DNA of 64,000 bases from contig NZ_JAGPXE010000016.1 of the NCBI RefSeq assembly GCF_018070075.1, positions 112,283 through 176,282 on the forward strand, in the 5' to 3' direction. Both the position numbers and the translations under genes were made by a program. This document shows, piece by piece, positions 8,559 through 17,537 of this stretch (its first letter is position 1; each line of letters starts with the position of its first letter). The notes beneath the pieces are model-generated. The model was not told where the DNA came from, did not search any database, and saw only the letters and a program-made list of their open reading frames with translations. Source of the DNA: Saccharopolyspora endophytica. GTDB taxonomy: Bacteria > Actinomycetota > Actinomycetes > Mycobacteriales > Pseudonocardiaceae.

Positions 8559-9545
8559 TCAGCCATTCGGCGGCTTGCGGTCCGCCGTCTCCACCCGCAG
8601 CCTGCCATGCGCCCGGCGCAGCACAAAGTCGCCCGGCAGCGCAGGACCGCCTTGACCCCGCCACTCGGCGATGAGCGCGTCGGCGGAGCGCAGGTGCGCA
8701 TCAGTCATTTCGGGCACCCCCTCGGATCGGAGCCAGTCCCGCAGCACGCGCCGCCGGACCGCTGCCGGGAGCAGCCGCAACCGCTCGCAATCCAGGCCGT
8801 GATCGGCGCGGACGCGGGAGAGCTCGGCCGCGGCGACGGCCTCCAGCGCGTCGGAGTCCTCCCGCAGCTGGCGGGCGGTGCGGGCCAGCGCCTCCGCGAC
8901 CCCGCCCTGCAACGCGTCTTCCAGCAGCGGCAGCACCTCTGTGCGCAACCGCACACGGGTGAAGCGGGCATCGGCGTTGTGCGGGTCGTGCCAGGGTTCG
9001 AGGCCCTGAGCCCGGCAGGCGGCCTCGGTGCTCGTCCGGCGGACGTTGAGGAACGGGCGGGCCCACGGCGGGTCCAGCGGGCGCATCCCGGCGATCGAGC
9101 GCGGCCCGGAACCGCGGCCGAGCCCCAGCAGCACCGTTTCCGCCTGGTCGTCGAGGGTGTGGCCGAGCAGCACAAGCGAATCGCTCGGGCGCTCGGCCCG
9201 CAGCGCCGCGTATCGCGCCTTGCGCGCCGCCGCCTCCAGACCGCCCATGCCGTCCACGTCGACCTCCACGACCTGCGCGGGAAGACCGAGGCCGGCCAGC
9301 TGCTCCACGGCCCGCTCGGCGACCACGTCGGAGCCCACCTGCAGGCCGTGGTTCACCACGATCGCCTGCGCGCTCGCCCCGATCCGGCGCGACACGTGCG
9401 CGACGGCAGCGGCCAAGGCCAGCGAGTCCGCTCCGCCGGAGCAGGCCACCACCAGAGGCGCGCCCTTGAACGGAGCCGCCTCCGCGGATTCCAGCAGCCG
9501 CCGCACGGCGGTCCGGGTCTCGCTCACGACGGGCTCAGGCGGCAT
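8559..9545 (-). CDS. tilS: tRNA(Ile)-lysidine synthetase
   Basis: Modifies C34 of tRNA-Ile2 (CAU) to lysidine so that it reads AUA. It has 328 residues from ATG at 9545. The PP-loop ATPase motif SGGADS (36-41) is followed by VNHGLQ, GHTLDDQAETVLLGLGRGSG (ATP and tRNA contacts) and RPFLNVRR. The C-terminal part resembles the shortened actinobacterial TilS substrate-binding domain. The long open frame upstream of the ATG has no family similarity. It overlaps nothing and lies 44 bp below the DUF2342 protease. Confidence 0.95.
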   Translation of the reverse strand: MPPEPVVSETRTAVRRLLESAEAAPFKGAPLVVACSGGADSLALAAAVAHVSRRIGASAQAIVVNHGLQVGSDVVAERAVEQLAGLGLPAQVVEVDVDGMGGLEAAARKARYAALRAERPSDSLVLLGHTLDDQAETVLLGLGRGSGPRSIAGMRPLDPPWARPFLNVRRTSTEAACRAQGLEPWHDPHNADARFTRVRLRTEVLPLLEDALQGGVAEALARTARQLREDSDALEAVAAAELSRVRADHGLDCERLRLLPAAVRRRVLRDWLRSEGVPEMTDAHLRSADALIAEWRGQGGPALPGDFVLRRAHGRLRVETADRKPPNG

Positions 9546-9589
9546 CCTCCGATTCTCCCCACCCGGCCCGGATCCGCGCGGGAGGCCCG

Positions 9590-10696
9590 TCAGCCGTGGA
9601 CCCGGCGGATCCAGGTGTCCGGGGCGGTGATCTCCGCCCTGGTCGGGAGGTTGTCCGGGTGCGCCCAGACGGCGTTGAAGTCGGCCATGCCGATCCGGCC
9701 CACGACGTGGTCGGTGAACGCAGCACCCTGGGCGTACTGGCGGATCTTGGCGTCCACGCCGAGCAGGCTGCGCAGGATGCGGTCGAGCAGACCACCGCCG
9801 TTGCGGCGGTCGGTGAAGCGCTGGCGGATGGTGCCCACGCTGGGCACGACCTGCGGCCCCACGGCGTCCATGACGTGGTCGGCGTGGCCCTCCAGCAGCG
9901 TGGAGATCGCGATGATCCGGTCCAGCGCGGCGCGCTGCTCCGGTGATTGCAGGAGTTCGAGGACGCCGAGCATCCCCGGGCTGGATTCGGCGCGGCGAGC
10001 CGAGCGGGCCTCGCGCACCACGTTCGGCAACCTGGTCAGCAGCTCGGCGGAGCCGCCCTCCATCTGCGAGAGGAGCCGTCCGAGGCTCGCCGCGAAGTGC
10101 TCGCGCAGCCACGGCACGGCGTTGAACTGCAACCGGTGCGTCGACTCGTGCAGGCAGACCCACATCAGGAAGTCGTCCGCCGGCACGCCCAGCGACTGCT
10201 GCGCGGCCACGATGTTCGGCGCCACCAGCAGCAACCGCCCGCGCTGGCCCTCGACGCGGGACTCGCCGTAGGGGTCGAACTGGCCGAGGACCTTGCCGCC
10301 CAGGTAGGCCAGCACCACCCCGGCCTGCACGCCGGCGCTGCGCGCGCTGATCTCGCCCAGCAGCTCGCCACCGCGCGGCGGCACCGAGTCCGCGGCCGAC
10401 AGCGCGGCCCCGGTCAGCTCGGCCAGGCCGAAGGCCGCACCGCGCACCCAGTCCGGCCGGTCCACCACGTCGCCTTCGGCGATCGGCAGGTCCAGCCCCA
10501 GTCCGGTCGTCTCGCGGACGTGCGTTTCGGCGTCGACGCTGAAGCGCCGCAGCGAACGGACCGCCCGCCCCGCTTCGGCTCGCGGGACCTCGGGCCCCGG
10601 CTTCATCAACCGGACGGCGGTGCCCACGGCGACGTTCCAGTCCAGCGCCCGAGGCGCCTCGGCGGACGACGGCAGGGTGGCGGGTCGGGCGTTCAC
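9590..10696 (-). CDS. DUF2342 / TIGR03624-type zinc-dependent metalloprotease-like protein
   Basis: Member of the actinobacterial family often annotated as zinc-dependent metalloprotease or F420-biosynthesis-associated protein; no substrate is known. The putative zinc site is HESTH (183-187 from this start) within WVCLHESTHRLQF. A second His/Glu group (EGHADHVMDAVG) provides a plausible third ligand. GTG at 10696 (VNARPATLPSS) is chosen. A GTG 12 codons upstream (10732) is also in frame, and neither has a clear ribosome site. It is encoded between dacB and tilS, a conserved placement. Confidence 0.85.
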   Translation of the reverse strand: MNARPATLPSSAEAPRALDWNVAVGTAVRLMKPGPEVPRAEAGRAVRSLRRFSVDAETHVRETTGLGLDLPIAEGDVVDRPDWVRGAAFGLAELTGAALSAADSVPPRGGELLGEISARSAGVQAGVVLAYLGGKVLGQFDPYGESRVEGQRGRLLLVAPNIVAAQQSLGVPADDFLMWVCLHESTHRLQFNAVPWLREHFAASLGRLLSQMEGGSAELLTRLPNVVREARSARRAESSPGMLGVLELLQSPEQRAALDRIIAISTLLEGHADHVMDAVGPQVVPSVGTIRQRFTDRRNGGGLLDRILRSLLGVDAKIRQYAQGAAFTDHVVGRIGMADFNAVWAHPDNLPTRAEITAPDTWIRRVHG

Positions 10697-10804
10697 ATCA
10701 CCGACCGTACTTCCAAAATGGCCGGTGGTCACCTTGCGGAACTGGTCAGGTACCGGAAGGTGAGCGGACTTTTCCCTGAACAGGCGCGGCGCCCGGTCGA
10801 CGAC

Positions 10805-13627
10805 CTAGCGGCAGCCGCAGCTGCGCAGGGTCTCCACCAAGTCGTCGAGAGCCGGGCGGGCGGGCCCTGCCAGGGTGCCGTTGGACATCATCGCGAAGAC
10901 CAGAAGTCGACCGTCCCGGGTGACCACGGATCCGGCCAGGCTGTTCGCCCCGTCGAGCGTGCCGGTCTTGGCGCGCACCCATCCCTGGCCGGGAGTGCCC
11001 TGGTACCGGTCGACGAGGCTGCCGCTGCCGCCCGCGATGGGCATGCCCGGGAGCAGGGCGCGCAGCTTCGCCGAGGACTCCGGCAGCACGCCGTCCGGTC
11101 CGGCCGGTGCGGTCGCCCTGAGCATCAGCTGCCCGAGCAGCCGCGGCGGGATTCGGTCGTCCATGGACAGACCGCTGGCGTCGGCCATCAGAGTTCCGCT
11201 GATGTCGAAGCCGTGGCGCTGCAGCACCTCGAAGACCGCCTTCGTCCCACCGGCGAACGACGGCTCCTTGCCGGTGGCGATGGCGACCTCGCGGGTCAGC
11301 GCCTCGGCCAGGAGGTTGTCGGAGTGCAGCAGGACGTTCTCGACCAGCTCGCTCACCGGCGCGGAGTGGACCTGACCGAGCACCTGCGCGTTGGCCGGGG
11401 CGGTGCCCTGCGCCGCGGTCGCGCCGCCCAGCCGCTTCGCCAGCTCCTGAGCGGCCTGCAGCGCGGGAGTGGGAGCGCGCGGGCTGTAGTCCTCCTTCGG
11501 ATTCGCCCGACCGCCGTCGAGCATCACCGGCTCCATCGGCGCGTGGAACCCGGCGGCGACGTCCTGCGGCAGCCACCCGGAGGCCGCGGCCGGTCCCCGG
11601 TAGCGGCTCGTGTCGACCAGCACCGTGTTCACGTTCCCGCCGGAGGCGGCCTTGACCTGCGACACCAGATCGTCCAGCTTCGCCGCGCCCGGGTACACCG
11701 ACTCCTGGTCGCCGGACAGCGAGGACAGCGTCAGGTCACCGCCGCCGACGAGGACCACCGTGCCCGGCTGGTTCCCGCGCACGACCTTGGTCGTCAGGCG
11801 TGCGTCGTGGTCGAGCGTCAGCAGGGCCGCGCTCATCGCCAGCAGCTTCCCGGTCGAGGCCGGCATCAGCGGCTGAGCGGGGTTCTGCTGCCACAGCACG
11901 TCGCCGGTGCGGGCGTCCATGACGACGCCACCGAGCGTGCCCAGCGCCGGGGCGGACGCCGGACCGGCCAGCGCGGCGCTGAGCCCGGACTGCGACGGCA
12001 CGGGCGCGTTCTGCCCCAGCGGCTTGATCTCGGGGTCGAGCCGGACCGGTGCGGGCGGGTCGGCGATCTGCGCCTTGCTCAGCGCGTCGACCAGCGACGG
12101 ACCGAACGCGACACCGGCTCCCAGCAGCACGACCAGGGCGATCGCGATGCCGATCAGCGGGCCGCGTCCCTTGCGGGCGGTCTTCGTCCCGCCCGGCTGC
12201 TCCTGCGACGGGATGTGCTGCGGCACGGCGCGCGAGGCGAACGGGTCGGTGGTGTCCTCGGGCTGGTACGGCGCCTGCGGCGTCGCGATCCCCGCGAAGT
12301 CCTCCGGCCGCGCGTAGGACTGCCGGGCCTGCGGCGGCTGCTGCGCCTGCGGTCCCGGCGCGGGCGGCGCGATGCCGACCGTCGGGTCGGCCTGCGGGAC
12401 GGCGAGGCCCGCGAAGTCCGAGGCGGAAGCGGTGCGCGCGACGTCGACGTCGATCCGGTCGATCCACTGCGTCTGCTCGGCCGAGGACTCCGGCGGAGCG
12501 GATGCCCGCAGGTCCTTGAGGTCGATGCGGCTGGTCTGCTCGGCGGCGGACTCCGGCGGCTCCTGCTTGCCACCGGGCGCGGCCAGCGCTTCGTCGAGCG
12601 CGGCCCGCGAGATCTGCTGCGTCTTCTCCGCCGGACGTTCCTCCGGCTCGGCCGCCGGCTTCTCCTCGGGCGCCTCGGCGGGGATCGCGGCGAACATCTG
12701 CGTCTGCTCGGCGGGCCACTCGGGCTCCACTTCGGACGACGCGGGCTCCGGCGCTGCCTCGGTCTTCTCGTCCTCGACGACGTCGGGGGAGGTTCCTTCT
12801 TCCTCCGACGTCGCCGAGTCGTCGGAGGCGGGTGCGACCTCGTCTTCGGCGGGTTCGGGCTCGGCCTGGGAAGCGGAGGTCTCCGTCGACGCTTCCGCTT
12901 CGCCCTCGGCCGCTTCGTCCTCCTGCGCCGACTCCGGCTCGGTCGGCTCTTCGGAGGCCTCGTCCCGGGAGGTCTCGCCGTCAGCTTCCTCGTCCTGGGA
13001 AGCCTCGTCCTCGGAGACCGCGTCCTCGGTCGTGTCCTCGGTTGTCGTCTCCGACTGCTGGTCCTGAGCAGTCGTGTCCGACGGCTGCTCCTGAACGGCC
13101 GGTTCTTCGTCCGACCCGTCCTGGGCAGAAGCCTCTGCAGGGCCTTCCTGATCAGCGGTTTCGTCCCCGGATTCCGCTGCGGTCGCGGCTTCCTCGCCGG
13201 TTCCGGCATCGGTGGCCGCGGGCTTGGTGAGCTTCTGCGTCTCGGCGACGGAGCTCTTGACGTCGGCCTTGGCGAGCTTCGCGGTGCTGCCGGCGCCGTT
13301 GCCCTCGGAGTCGTCGCCGAAGAGGCTCCCCGCGACCCGGACGGTGGCGGTGGGCGCATCGGCGGATGTGGTCTTGGTCCCAGAATCGGGTGCGCTCGAA
13401 CCGCTCTTGCCCGCATCGGGTTCGGCTGCGTCGGTTCCGGCGGCGTCGCCGACTTCGGTGCTCACCTGGCGCTCCGCCGGGTTGCTTGCGGGCGGGGTGT
13501 TCTCCGACGTCTCAGCAGCTCGATCCGGGGACGGCGCAGCGGTGCGCGGCCGGTCTTCCTCGCCCGGCGAGGCCGCTTGGACGTCGGTTTCGGACACCTC
13601 ACCCCGGGTGTTCTGGGGTTCGGGCAC
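10805..13627 (-). CDS. dacB: D-Ala-D-Ala carboxypeptidase/endopeptidase (PBP4 type) with long acidic tail
   Basis: Extracytoplasmic class C penicillin-binding protein that trims or cleaves peptidoglycan cross-links. It has 940 residues. Residues 1-485 are a very acidic, Ala/Glu/Ser/Thr-rich disordered cytoplasmic region. One membrane helix lies at about 489-510, and the enzyme follows. Catalytic motifs are STGK (SxxK, 591-594), SDN in LLHSDNLLAEA, and KTG in KTGTLDGANSLAG. GTG at 13627 is preceded by GAGGAGGAGCAC, a good ribosome site. The N-terminal part is far longer than in E. coli PBP4 and holds four related E-(Q/K)-T-x-x-(I/F) motifs (near 307-312, 334-339, 363-368, 383-389). It is divergent from ppa. 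Confidence 0.93.
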   Translation of the reverse strand: MPEPQNTRGEVSETDVQAASPGEEDRPRTAAPSPDRAAETSENTPPASNPAERQVSTEVGDAAGTDAAEPDAGKSGSSAPDSGTKTTSADAPTATVRVAGSLFGDDSEGNGAGSTAKLAKADVKSSVAETQKLTKPAATDAGTGEEAATAAESGDETADQEGPAEASAQDGSDEEPAVQEQPSDTTAQDQQSETTTEDTTEDAVSEDEASQDEEADGETSRDEASEEPTEPESAQEDEAAEGEAEASTETSASQAEPEPAEDEVAPASDDSATSEEEGTSPDVVEDEKTEAAPEPASSEVEPEWPAEQTQMFAAIPAEAPEEKPAAEPEERPAEKTQQISRAALDEALAAPGGKQEPPESAAEQTSRIDLKDLRASAPPESSAEQTQWIDRIDVDVARTASASDFAGLAVPQADPTVGIAPPAPGPQAQQPPQARQSYARPEDFAGIATPQAPYQPEDTTDPFASRAVPQHIPSQEQPGGTKTARKGRGPLIGIAIALVVLLGAGVAFGPSLVDALSKAQIADPPAPVRLDPEIKPLGQNAPVPSQSGLSAALAGPASAPALGTLGGVVMDARTGDVLWQQNPAQPLMPASTGKLLAMSAALLTLDHDARLTTKVVRGNQPGTVVLVGGGDLTLSSLSGDQESVYPGAAKLDDLVSQVKAASGGNVNTVLVDTSRYRGPAAASGWLPQDVAAGFHAPMEPVMLDGGRANPKEDYSPRAPTPALQAAQELAKRLGGATAAQGTAPANAQVLGQVHSAPVSELVENVLLHSDNLLAEALTREVAIATGKEPSFAGGTKAVFEVLQRHGFDISGTLMADASGLSMDDRIPPRLLGQLMLRATAPAGPDGVLPESSAKLRALLPGMPIAGGSGSLVDRYQGTPGQGWVRAKTGTLDGANSLAGSVVTRDGRLLVFAMMSNGTLAGPARPALDDLVETLRSCGCR

Positions 13628-13774
13628 GTGCTCCTCCTCGACTGGAGGTCAGACTGCCAGATTGCGAGCTCTCGCACTGCGGTGGGGCCAGGGCGCCGAG
13701 CGTGGTCCACACTAGACGTGGTCGCGCGCGCGAGCGTGCGGACTGCATCCGACGCAAGACGAGTGAGGAACCGC

Positions 13775-14263
13775 GTGGACTTCGACGTCACGATCGAGAT
13801 CCCCAAGGGGAACCGGAACAAGTACGAGGTGGACCACGAGACGGGCCGTATCCGTCTCGACCGGACGTTGTTCACCGCCACGCAGTACCCGGCCGACTAC
13901 GGGTTCGTCGACGACACCCTGGGTGAGGACGGCGACCCGTTGGACGCGCTGGTGCTGGTCCAGGAGCCGACCTTCCCGGGTTGCCTGATCAAGTCGCGCG
14001 CCATCGGCATGTTCCGCATGCGCGACGAGAAGGGCGGCGACGACAAGGTCATCTGCGTTCCTTCGGACGACCCGCGTCAGGAGCACCTGCAGGACATCCA
14101 CCACCTGTCCGAGTTCTACAGGCTGGAGATCCAGCACTTCTTCGAGGTGTACAAGGACCTGGAGCCGGGCAAGAGCGTGGAGGGCGCCACGTGGGTCGGC
14201 CGTGCCGAGGCACAAGCCGAGATCAAGAAGTCGTACGAGCGCGCCAAGGAAGCCGGCCACTGA
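13775..14263 (+). CDS. ppa: Inorganic pyrophosphatase
   Basis: Soluble family I pyrophosphatase hydrolysing PPi to two phosphates, which drives biosynthetic reactions. It has 162 residues. Signatures are EIPKGNRNKYEVDHETG, the metal-binding DYGFVDDTLGEDGDPLDALVL with its Asp cluster, and DDKVICVPSDDPR. Start is GTG at 13775, five bases after GAGGAA. It is transcribed away from dacB and closed by a strong terminator at 14286. Confidence 0.97.
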   Translation: MDFDVTIEIPKGNRNKYEVDHETGRIRLDRTLFTATQYPADYGFVDDTLGEDGDPLDALVLVQEPTFPGCLIKSRAIGMFRMRDEKGGDDKVICVPSDDPRQEHLQDIHHLSEFYRLEIQHFFEVYKDLEPGKSVEGATWVGRAEAQAEIKKSYERAKEAGH

Positions 14264-14285
14264 CGCCGTTCCTGGGCAACACCGG

Positions 14286-14319
14286 AAGACCCTCCTCGCG
14301 GACGCGTGGAGGGTCTTTT
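14286..14319 (+). terminator. Rho-independent terminator of ppa
   Basis: Perfect 10-bp stem AAGACCCTCC / GGAGGGTCTT with a 12-nt loop and a T4 run, 23 bp after the ppa stop. Confidence 0.9.
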
Positions 14320-14332
14320 CGTGTCAGAGGAG

Positions 14333-14384
14333 TTCTCCACAGCTGTGGACAGTTCTCCCCACCCCTGTGGACAACTGGGGACAA
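14333..14384. other. Cluster of DnaA-box-like 9-mers
   Basis: Between the convergent ends of ppa and a small membrane gene lie TTCTCCACA (14333, plus), CTGTCCACA (14344-14352, minus), TTGTCCACA (14366-14374, minus; the box form preferred in Streptomyces) and the weaker TTGTCCCCA (14376-14384, minus). The first two overlap a perfect 14-bp palindrome TCCACAGCTGTGGA (14336-14349). No dnaA or dnaN genes are near, so this is not oriC. It could titrate DnaA or serve as a convergent terminator. Confidence 0.45.
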
Positions 14385-14399
14385 CCTGGGGAAGAACGC

Positions 14400-14657
14400 T
14401 CATCGGTGCCGCGTTCTCGCAGGTCGGGGCACACTCCCCAGGGGCGAGCCGTCGAACCGCCGCAGCAGCACCACGGGGTCGGGCGACGCGTGTTTTCCAC
14501 AGCCCCGGACGTAGGGCCGCCGCTCCTGCGGTTGGTAGAACCAGTTCAACTCGACCTTCGCGCGCGCCACCGCGCGCCGGCGCGCCAGGCGCCGCCGCAG
14601 CCACCGCGCCACTCCCACGGCCGCGACTCCCGCCACGGCCACCATCAGCCACGTCAT
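14400..14657 (-). CDS. Small single-helix membrane protein, unknown
   Basis: Not recognised. Protein of 85 residues: an N-terminal membrane helix (about 3-20, MTWLMVAVAGVAAVGVARW), then a very basic stretch (RRRLARRRAVARAK), then a conserved-looking cytoplasmic part ending RPARTRHR. ATG at 14657 is preceded by AGGAAGGAG at good spacing, which is the main evidence that it is a real gene. The frame stays open upstream, but those residues overlap the divergent promoter of the rph-like gene. Confidence 0.6.
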   Translation of the reverse strand: MTWLMVAVAGVAAVGVARWLRRRLARRRAVARAKVELNWFYQPQERRPYVRGCGKHASPDPVVLLRRFDGSPLGSVPRPARTRHR

Positions 14658-14742
14658 CGCACTCCTTCCTCCGAGGAAGGGATGCCCGTTCGGCGAGATC
14701 ATGATGACGTCGCGGCCGGAGATCACCCTGATGGCCCCAAAT

Positions 14743-14781
14743 TCAACGTGTGTTGATTTCACGTGCGCGGCGGAGTTATCT
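14743..14781 (+). promoter_or_regulatory. Promoter with overlapping palindrome, rph-like gene
   Basis: -35 TTGATT (14753-14758), 17-bp spacer, -10 TTATCT (14776-14781); the start codon follows 30 bp later. The palindrome TCAACGTGTGTTGA (14743-14756) overlaps the -35 and is a candidate repressor site. The rifamycin-associated element known from some rph genes was not recognised here. Confidence 0.6.
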
Positions 14782-14810
14782 TCGAGCTGACGCACGAGGA
14801 GGTGGTCGCC

Positions 14811-17345
14811 GTGCCGGTGCTGCGACTCGACGAGGTCCGCGCGGGAACGGGCGAGGTGGTCGGCGGCAAGGCCGCCAACCTCGGCGAGCTGATCGGTGCC
14901 GGGTTCCGGGTGCCGCCCGGCTTCGTGATCACCACCGCCGCCTACGAGGAGGTCTGCCGAGTCGCGGACCTGCTCGACGGGCTGCCGGCGTCAGCGCCGA
15001 AGATCCGCGACCGGATCACCGCCACCGCTCTCCCACCGGGACTGGCCACCGCGATCACCGACGCCTACGCCGAGCTCGGCTCGGGACCGGTCGCGGTGCG
15101 CTCCTCGGCGACCGCCGAGGACCTGCCCGACGCGAGCTTCGCGGGCCAGCAGGACACCTACCTCAACGTCATCGGCGCCGAAGCGCTGCTGGACGCGGTC
15201 CGCCGCTGCTGGGCCTCGCTGTGGACCGACCGCGCCCTCTCCTACCGCGAGGCGAACGGGATCGATCACTCCTCGGTGCGGCTCGCCGTCGTCGTGCAGG
15301 AGATGGTCGACGCGAGCGCCGCCGGGGTGCTGTTCACCGCCGACCCCGTCACCGGGAACCGGGGGGACTGCGTGATCGACGCCAACACCGGGCTCGGCGA
15401 ATCAGTGGTCTCCGGTGCGGTCTCCCCGGACCACTTCGTGGTGTCCGGCGACCGGGTCACCAAGCGACTCGGCGACAAGACCACCCGCGTGCGCGCGGTC
15501 GCCAGCGGCGGCGTGGAGACCGTCGCCCAGGACTCGGCGGCCCCGTCGATCAGCGACGAGCAGGCCCGGGAACTCGCCGAGCTCGGCCGGGAGGTGTCGC
15601 GGCACTACGGCGCCCCGCAGGACCTGGAGTGGGCGATCGGCGCCGACGGCGTGTGGCTGACCCAGTCGCGGCCGATCACCACGCTGTTCCCGCTGCCCGC
15701 CGAAACCGAGGACGGGCTGCGGATGTACCTGTCGGTCAACGTCGCGCAGGGCGTCTACCGGCCGCTGACACCGATGGGCGTGGCGACGCTGGGGCTGCTG
15801 GCCACCGGCGTGCTGCGCGAACTCGGTCTGCCCGCACCGGGTGCGCGGCCGGCGCCGTTCCGACCCGTCGACGGGTGGCTGTTCCTCGACATCACCGGCA
15901 CCACCGGGAACCGGGTCGGCCGCGCACTGCTGCCCCGGTTGATGGCGGCCGCGGAGGCGCGCACCGGCCGCGTCTACGAGTCCCTGCTCGACGATCCCCG
16001 GCTGCCGCGCAAGCCCGGCGCGACGGCGCGAACGCTGCGCGCGTTCGGGCTTCTCCTCGCGCGCAACCGGATTCCGCTGCTGTTCGCCGGGGTCCTGCGC
16101 GATCCCGCACGCGCACGCGCCGAGGCGTTCCGCCGGGTCGACGAGCTCCGCGCCGAGCTCGCCTCGCCCGAACCGAGGACCGCGCGAGAACGACTGGACA
16201 CGGCCAGGCACGCGCTGCTGCGGAGCACCGCCCCGCGCATGGCGTGGGTGGCTCCCCGGATGATGCCGATCCTGCTGCTCAGCCGACTGCTGCCGACGCT
16301 GGTCCGCGCGACCGAGGCGGAGATCCACGTGGTCCTGTCGGGAATCCCCCACAACGTGACCACCGAGATGGACCTGGAGCTGTGGGCCATCGCGCAGCGC
16401 ATCGGCCCGGAGGTCGCCGACCTCCCCGCCCACTACCGGGACCGGGCGCTGCCCACCGACGTGCTCCGCGCGCTCGACGACTTCCTGGCCAGGCACGGAC
16501 ATCGCACGGCGGGTGAGATCGACGCGGGAGTGCCGCGCTGGTCGGAGGAACCCGGCCAGGTGCTGGCGCTGGTGGAGAACTACGCGCGGACCGGCGAAGC
16601 CGGGCACGACGCGGGAGAGCGCTTCCGGCAGCGCGCCGAAGAGGCCGTGGTGCAGGCCAGCGAGATCGTGTCCCGGCTGCCCAACCGGGTGCACGCCGGG
16701 CTAGCGAACTTCCTGCTCGACCGGGTCCGCCGGCTGGCGGGGATGCGCGAACTGCCGAAGTACTGCGCCGTCCTCGGGATCGCCGCCGCGCGGGGACACC
16801 TTCGCCACATCGGCGACGAGCTCGCCTCCGCTGAGCGCATTTCCGACCCGTCGGACGTGTTCTTCCTGGATTACGAGGAACTCTCGGAGATGATCGACGG
16901 CTTCGACCACCGCGAGCTGATCGCCGCCCGGCGGGCGACCCACGAGCGCGAGCTGCGCCGCAAGCACCTGCCCAGGCTGCTGCTCTCCGACGGCACCGAG
17001 CCCGAAACCCTGCTGGCCACAACCGCGAGCGGGAACGCGCTGCGCGGCACGTCCGCCTCGGCGGGCACCGTCACCGGGATCGCCAGGGTCGTCCGCGACC
17101 CCGCGAACGCCCGGCTCTCCCCGGGCGACGTCCTCGTCGCCCCGTCCACCGACCCGGGCTGGACGCCGCTGTTCCTGACCGCCTCCGGGCTGGTCATGGA
17201 GATGGGCGGACCCAACTCCCACGGCGCCACCGTCGCCCGCGAGTACGGGATCCCCGCTGTGGTCGGGGTTCCCGACGCCATCACGCGCATCACCGACGGC
17301 CAGACCATCACCGTCAACGGTTCGGCGGGCGTCGTCGAGCTGTGA
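14811..17345 (+). CDS. PEP-utilising dikinase family enzyme, rifampin phosphotransferase type
   Basis: Architecture of rifampin phosphotransferase (RPH): an N-terminal ATP-grasp domain (about 1-310, with GGKAANLGELIGAGFRVPPGF and RSSATAEDLPDASFAGQ), a long helical middle, and a C-terminal swivelling phosphohistidine domain with GGPNSHGATVARE, His804 being the carrier. The 844-residue length matches RPH (about 865), and the C-terminal PEP-binding barrel of PEP synthase is absent. GTG at 14811 follows GAGGAGGT by 8 bp; an earlier GTG at 14763 lies on the promoter. RPH inactivates rifamycins by phosphorylating the ansa chain at ATP cost. Family members with unknown substrates also exist, so resistance is inferred. 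Confidence 0.8.
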   Translation: MPVLRLDEVRAGTGEVVGGKAANLGELIGAGFRVPPGFVITTAAYEEVCRVADLLDGLPASAPKIRDRITATALPPGLATAITDAYAELGSGPVAVRSSATAEDLPDASFAGQQDTYLNVIGAEALLDAVRRCWASLWTDRALSYREANGIDHSSVRLAVVVQEMVDASAAGVLFTADPVTGNRGDCVIDANTGLGESVVSGAVSPDHFVVSGDRVTKRLGDKTTRVRAVASGGVETVAQDSAAPSISDEQARELAELGREVSRHYGAPQDLEWAIGADGVWLTQSRPITTLFPLPAETEDGLRMYLSVNVAQGVYRPLTPMGVATLGLLATGVLRELGLPAPGARPAPFRPVDGWLFLDITGTTGNRVGRALLPRLMAAAEARTGRVYESLLDDPRLPRKPGATARTLRAFGLLLARNRIPLLFAGVLRDPARARAEAFRRVDELRAELASPEPRTARERLDTARHALLRSTAPRMAWVAPRMMPILLLSRLLPTLVRATEAEIHVVLSGIPHNVTTEMDLELWAIAQRIGPEVADLPAHYRDRALPTDVLRALDDFLARHGHRTAGEIDAGVPRWSEEPGQVLALVENYARTGEAGHDAGERFRQRAEEAVVQASEIVSRLPNRVHAGLANFLLDRVRRLAGMRELPKYCAVLGIAAARGHLRHIGDELASAERISDPSDVFFLDYEELSEMIDGFDHRELIAARRATHERELRRKHLPRLLLSDGTEPETLLATTASGNALRGTSASAGTVTGIARVVRDPANARLSPGDVLVAPSTDPGWTPLFLTASGLVMEMGGPNSHGATVAREYGIPAVVGVPDAITRITDGQTITVNGSAGVVEL

Positions 17346-17371
17346 AACCCCGCCGGGTGGCCACTCGTGCG

Positions 17372-17411
17372 AAAAGGGCGGTGCGCGCCGGGAAGCGCGC
17401 ACCGCCCTTTT
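17372..17411. terminator. Bidirectional terminator
   Basis: Perfect 17-bp stem (AAAAGGGCGGTGCGCGC and its complement) with a 6-nt loop, bordered by A4 and T4. It closes the rph-like gene and could also stop the convergent secreted-protein gene. Confidence 0.92.
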
Positions 17412-17537
17412 GGTCACGCCCTCGCCGGGAGGGGTGTGGCGAGGCGTGAATCTGGTTGCGTCGGGGGCCTTTCGCCCGGTGCGGCCGGCGGGTTGGGGTT
17501 GTGCCGGCCCGTCGACGGGCGGTCAGGGTCGGGGATG

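Noticed and set aside
9947..14263. 1438-codon plus-strand open frame ending in ppa
   Set aside because: Only the last 162 codons are protein-like (ppa). The rest is antisense to dacB and the DUF2342 gene.
14333..14384. Chromosomal origin
   Set aside because: Only three or four boxes, no AT-rich unwinding region, no dnaA/dnaN/gyrB nearby.
14811..17345. PEP synthase or pyruvate phosphate dikinase
   Set aside because: The protein ends right after the phosphohistidine domain and lacks the C-terminal PEP-binding barrel.
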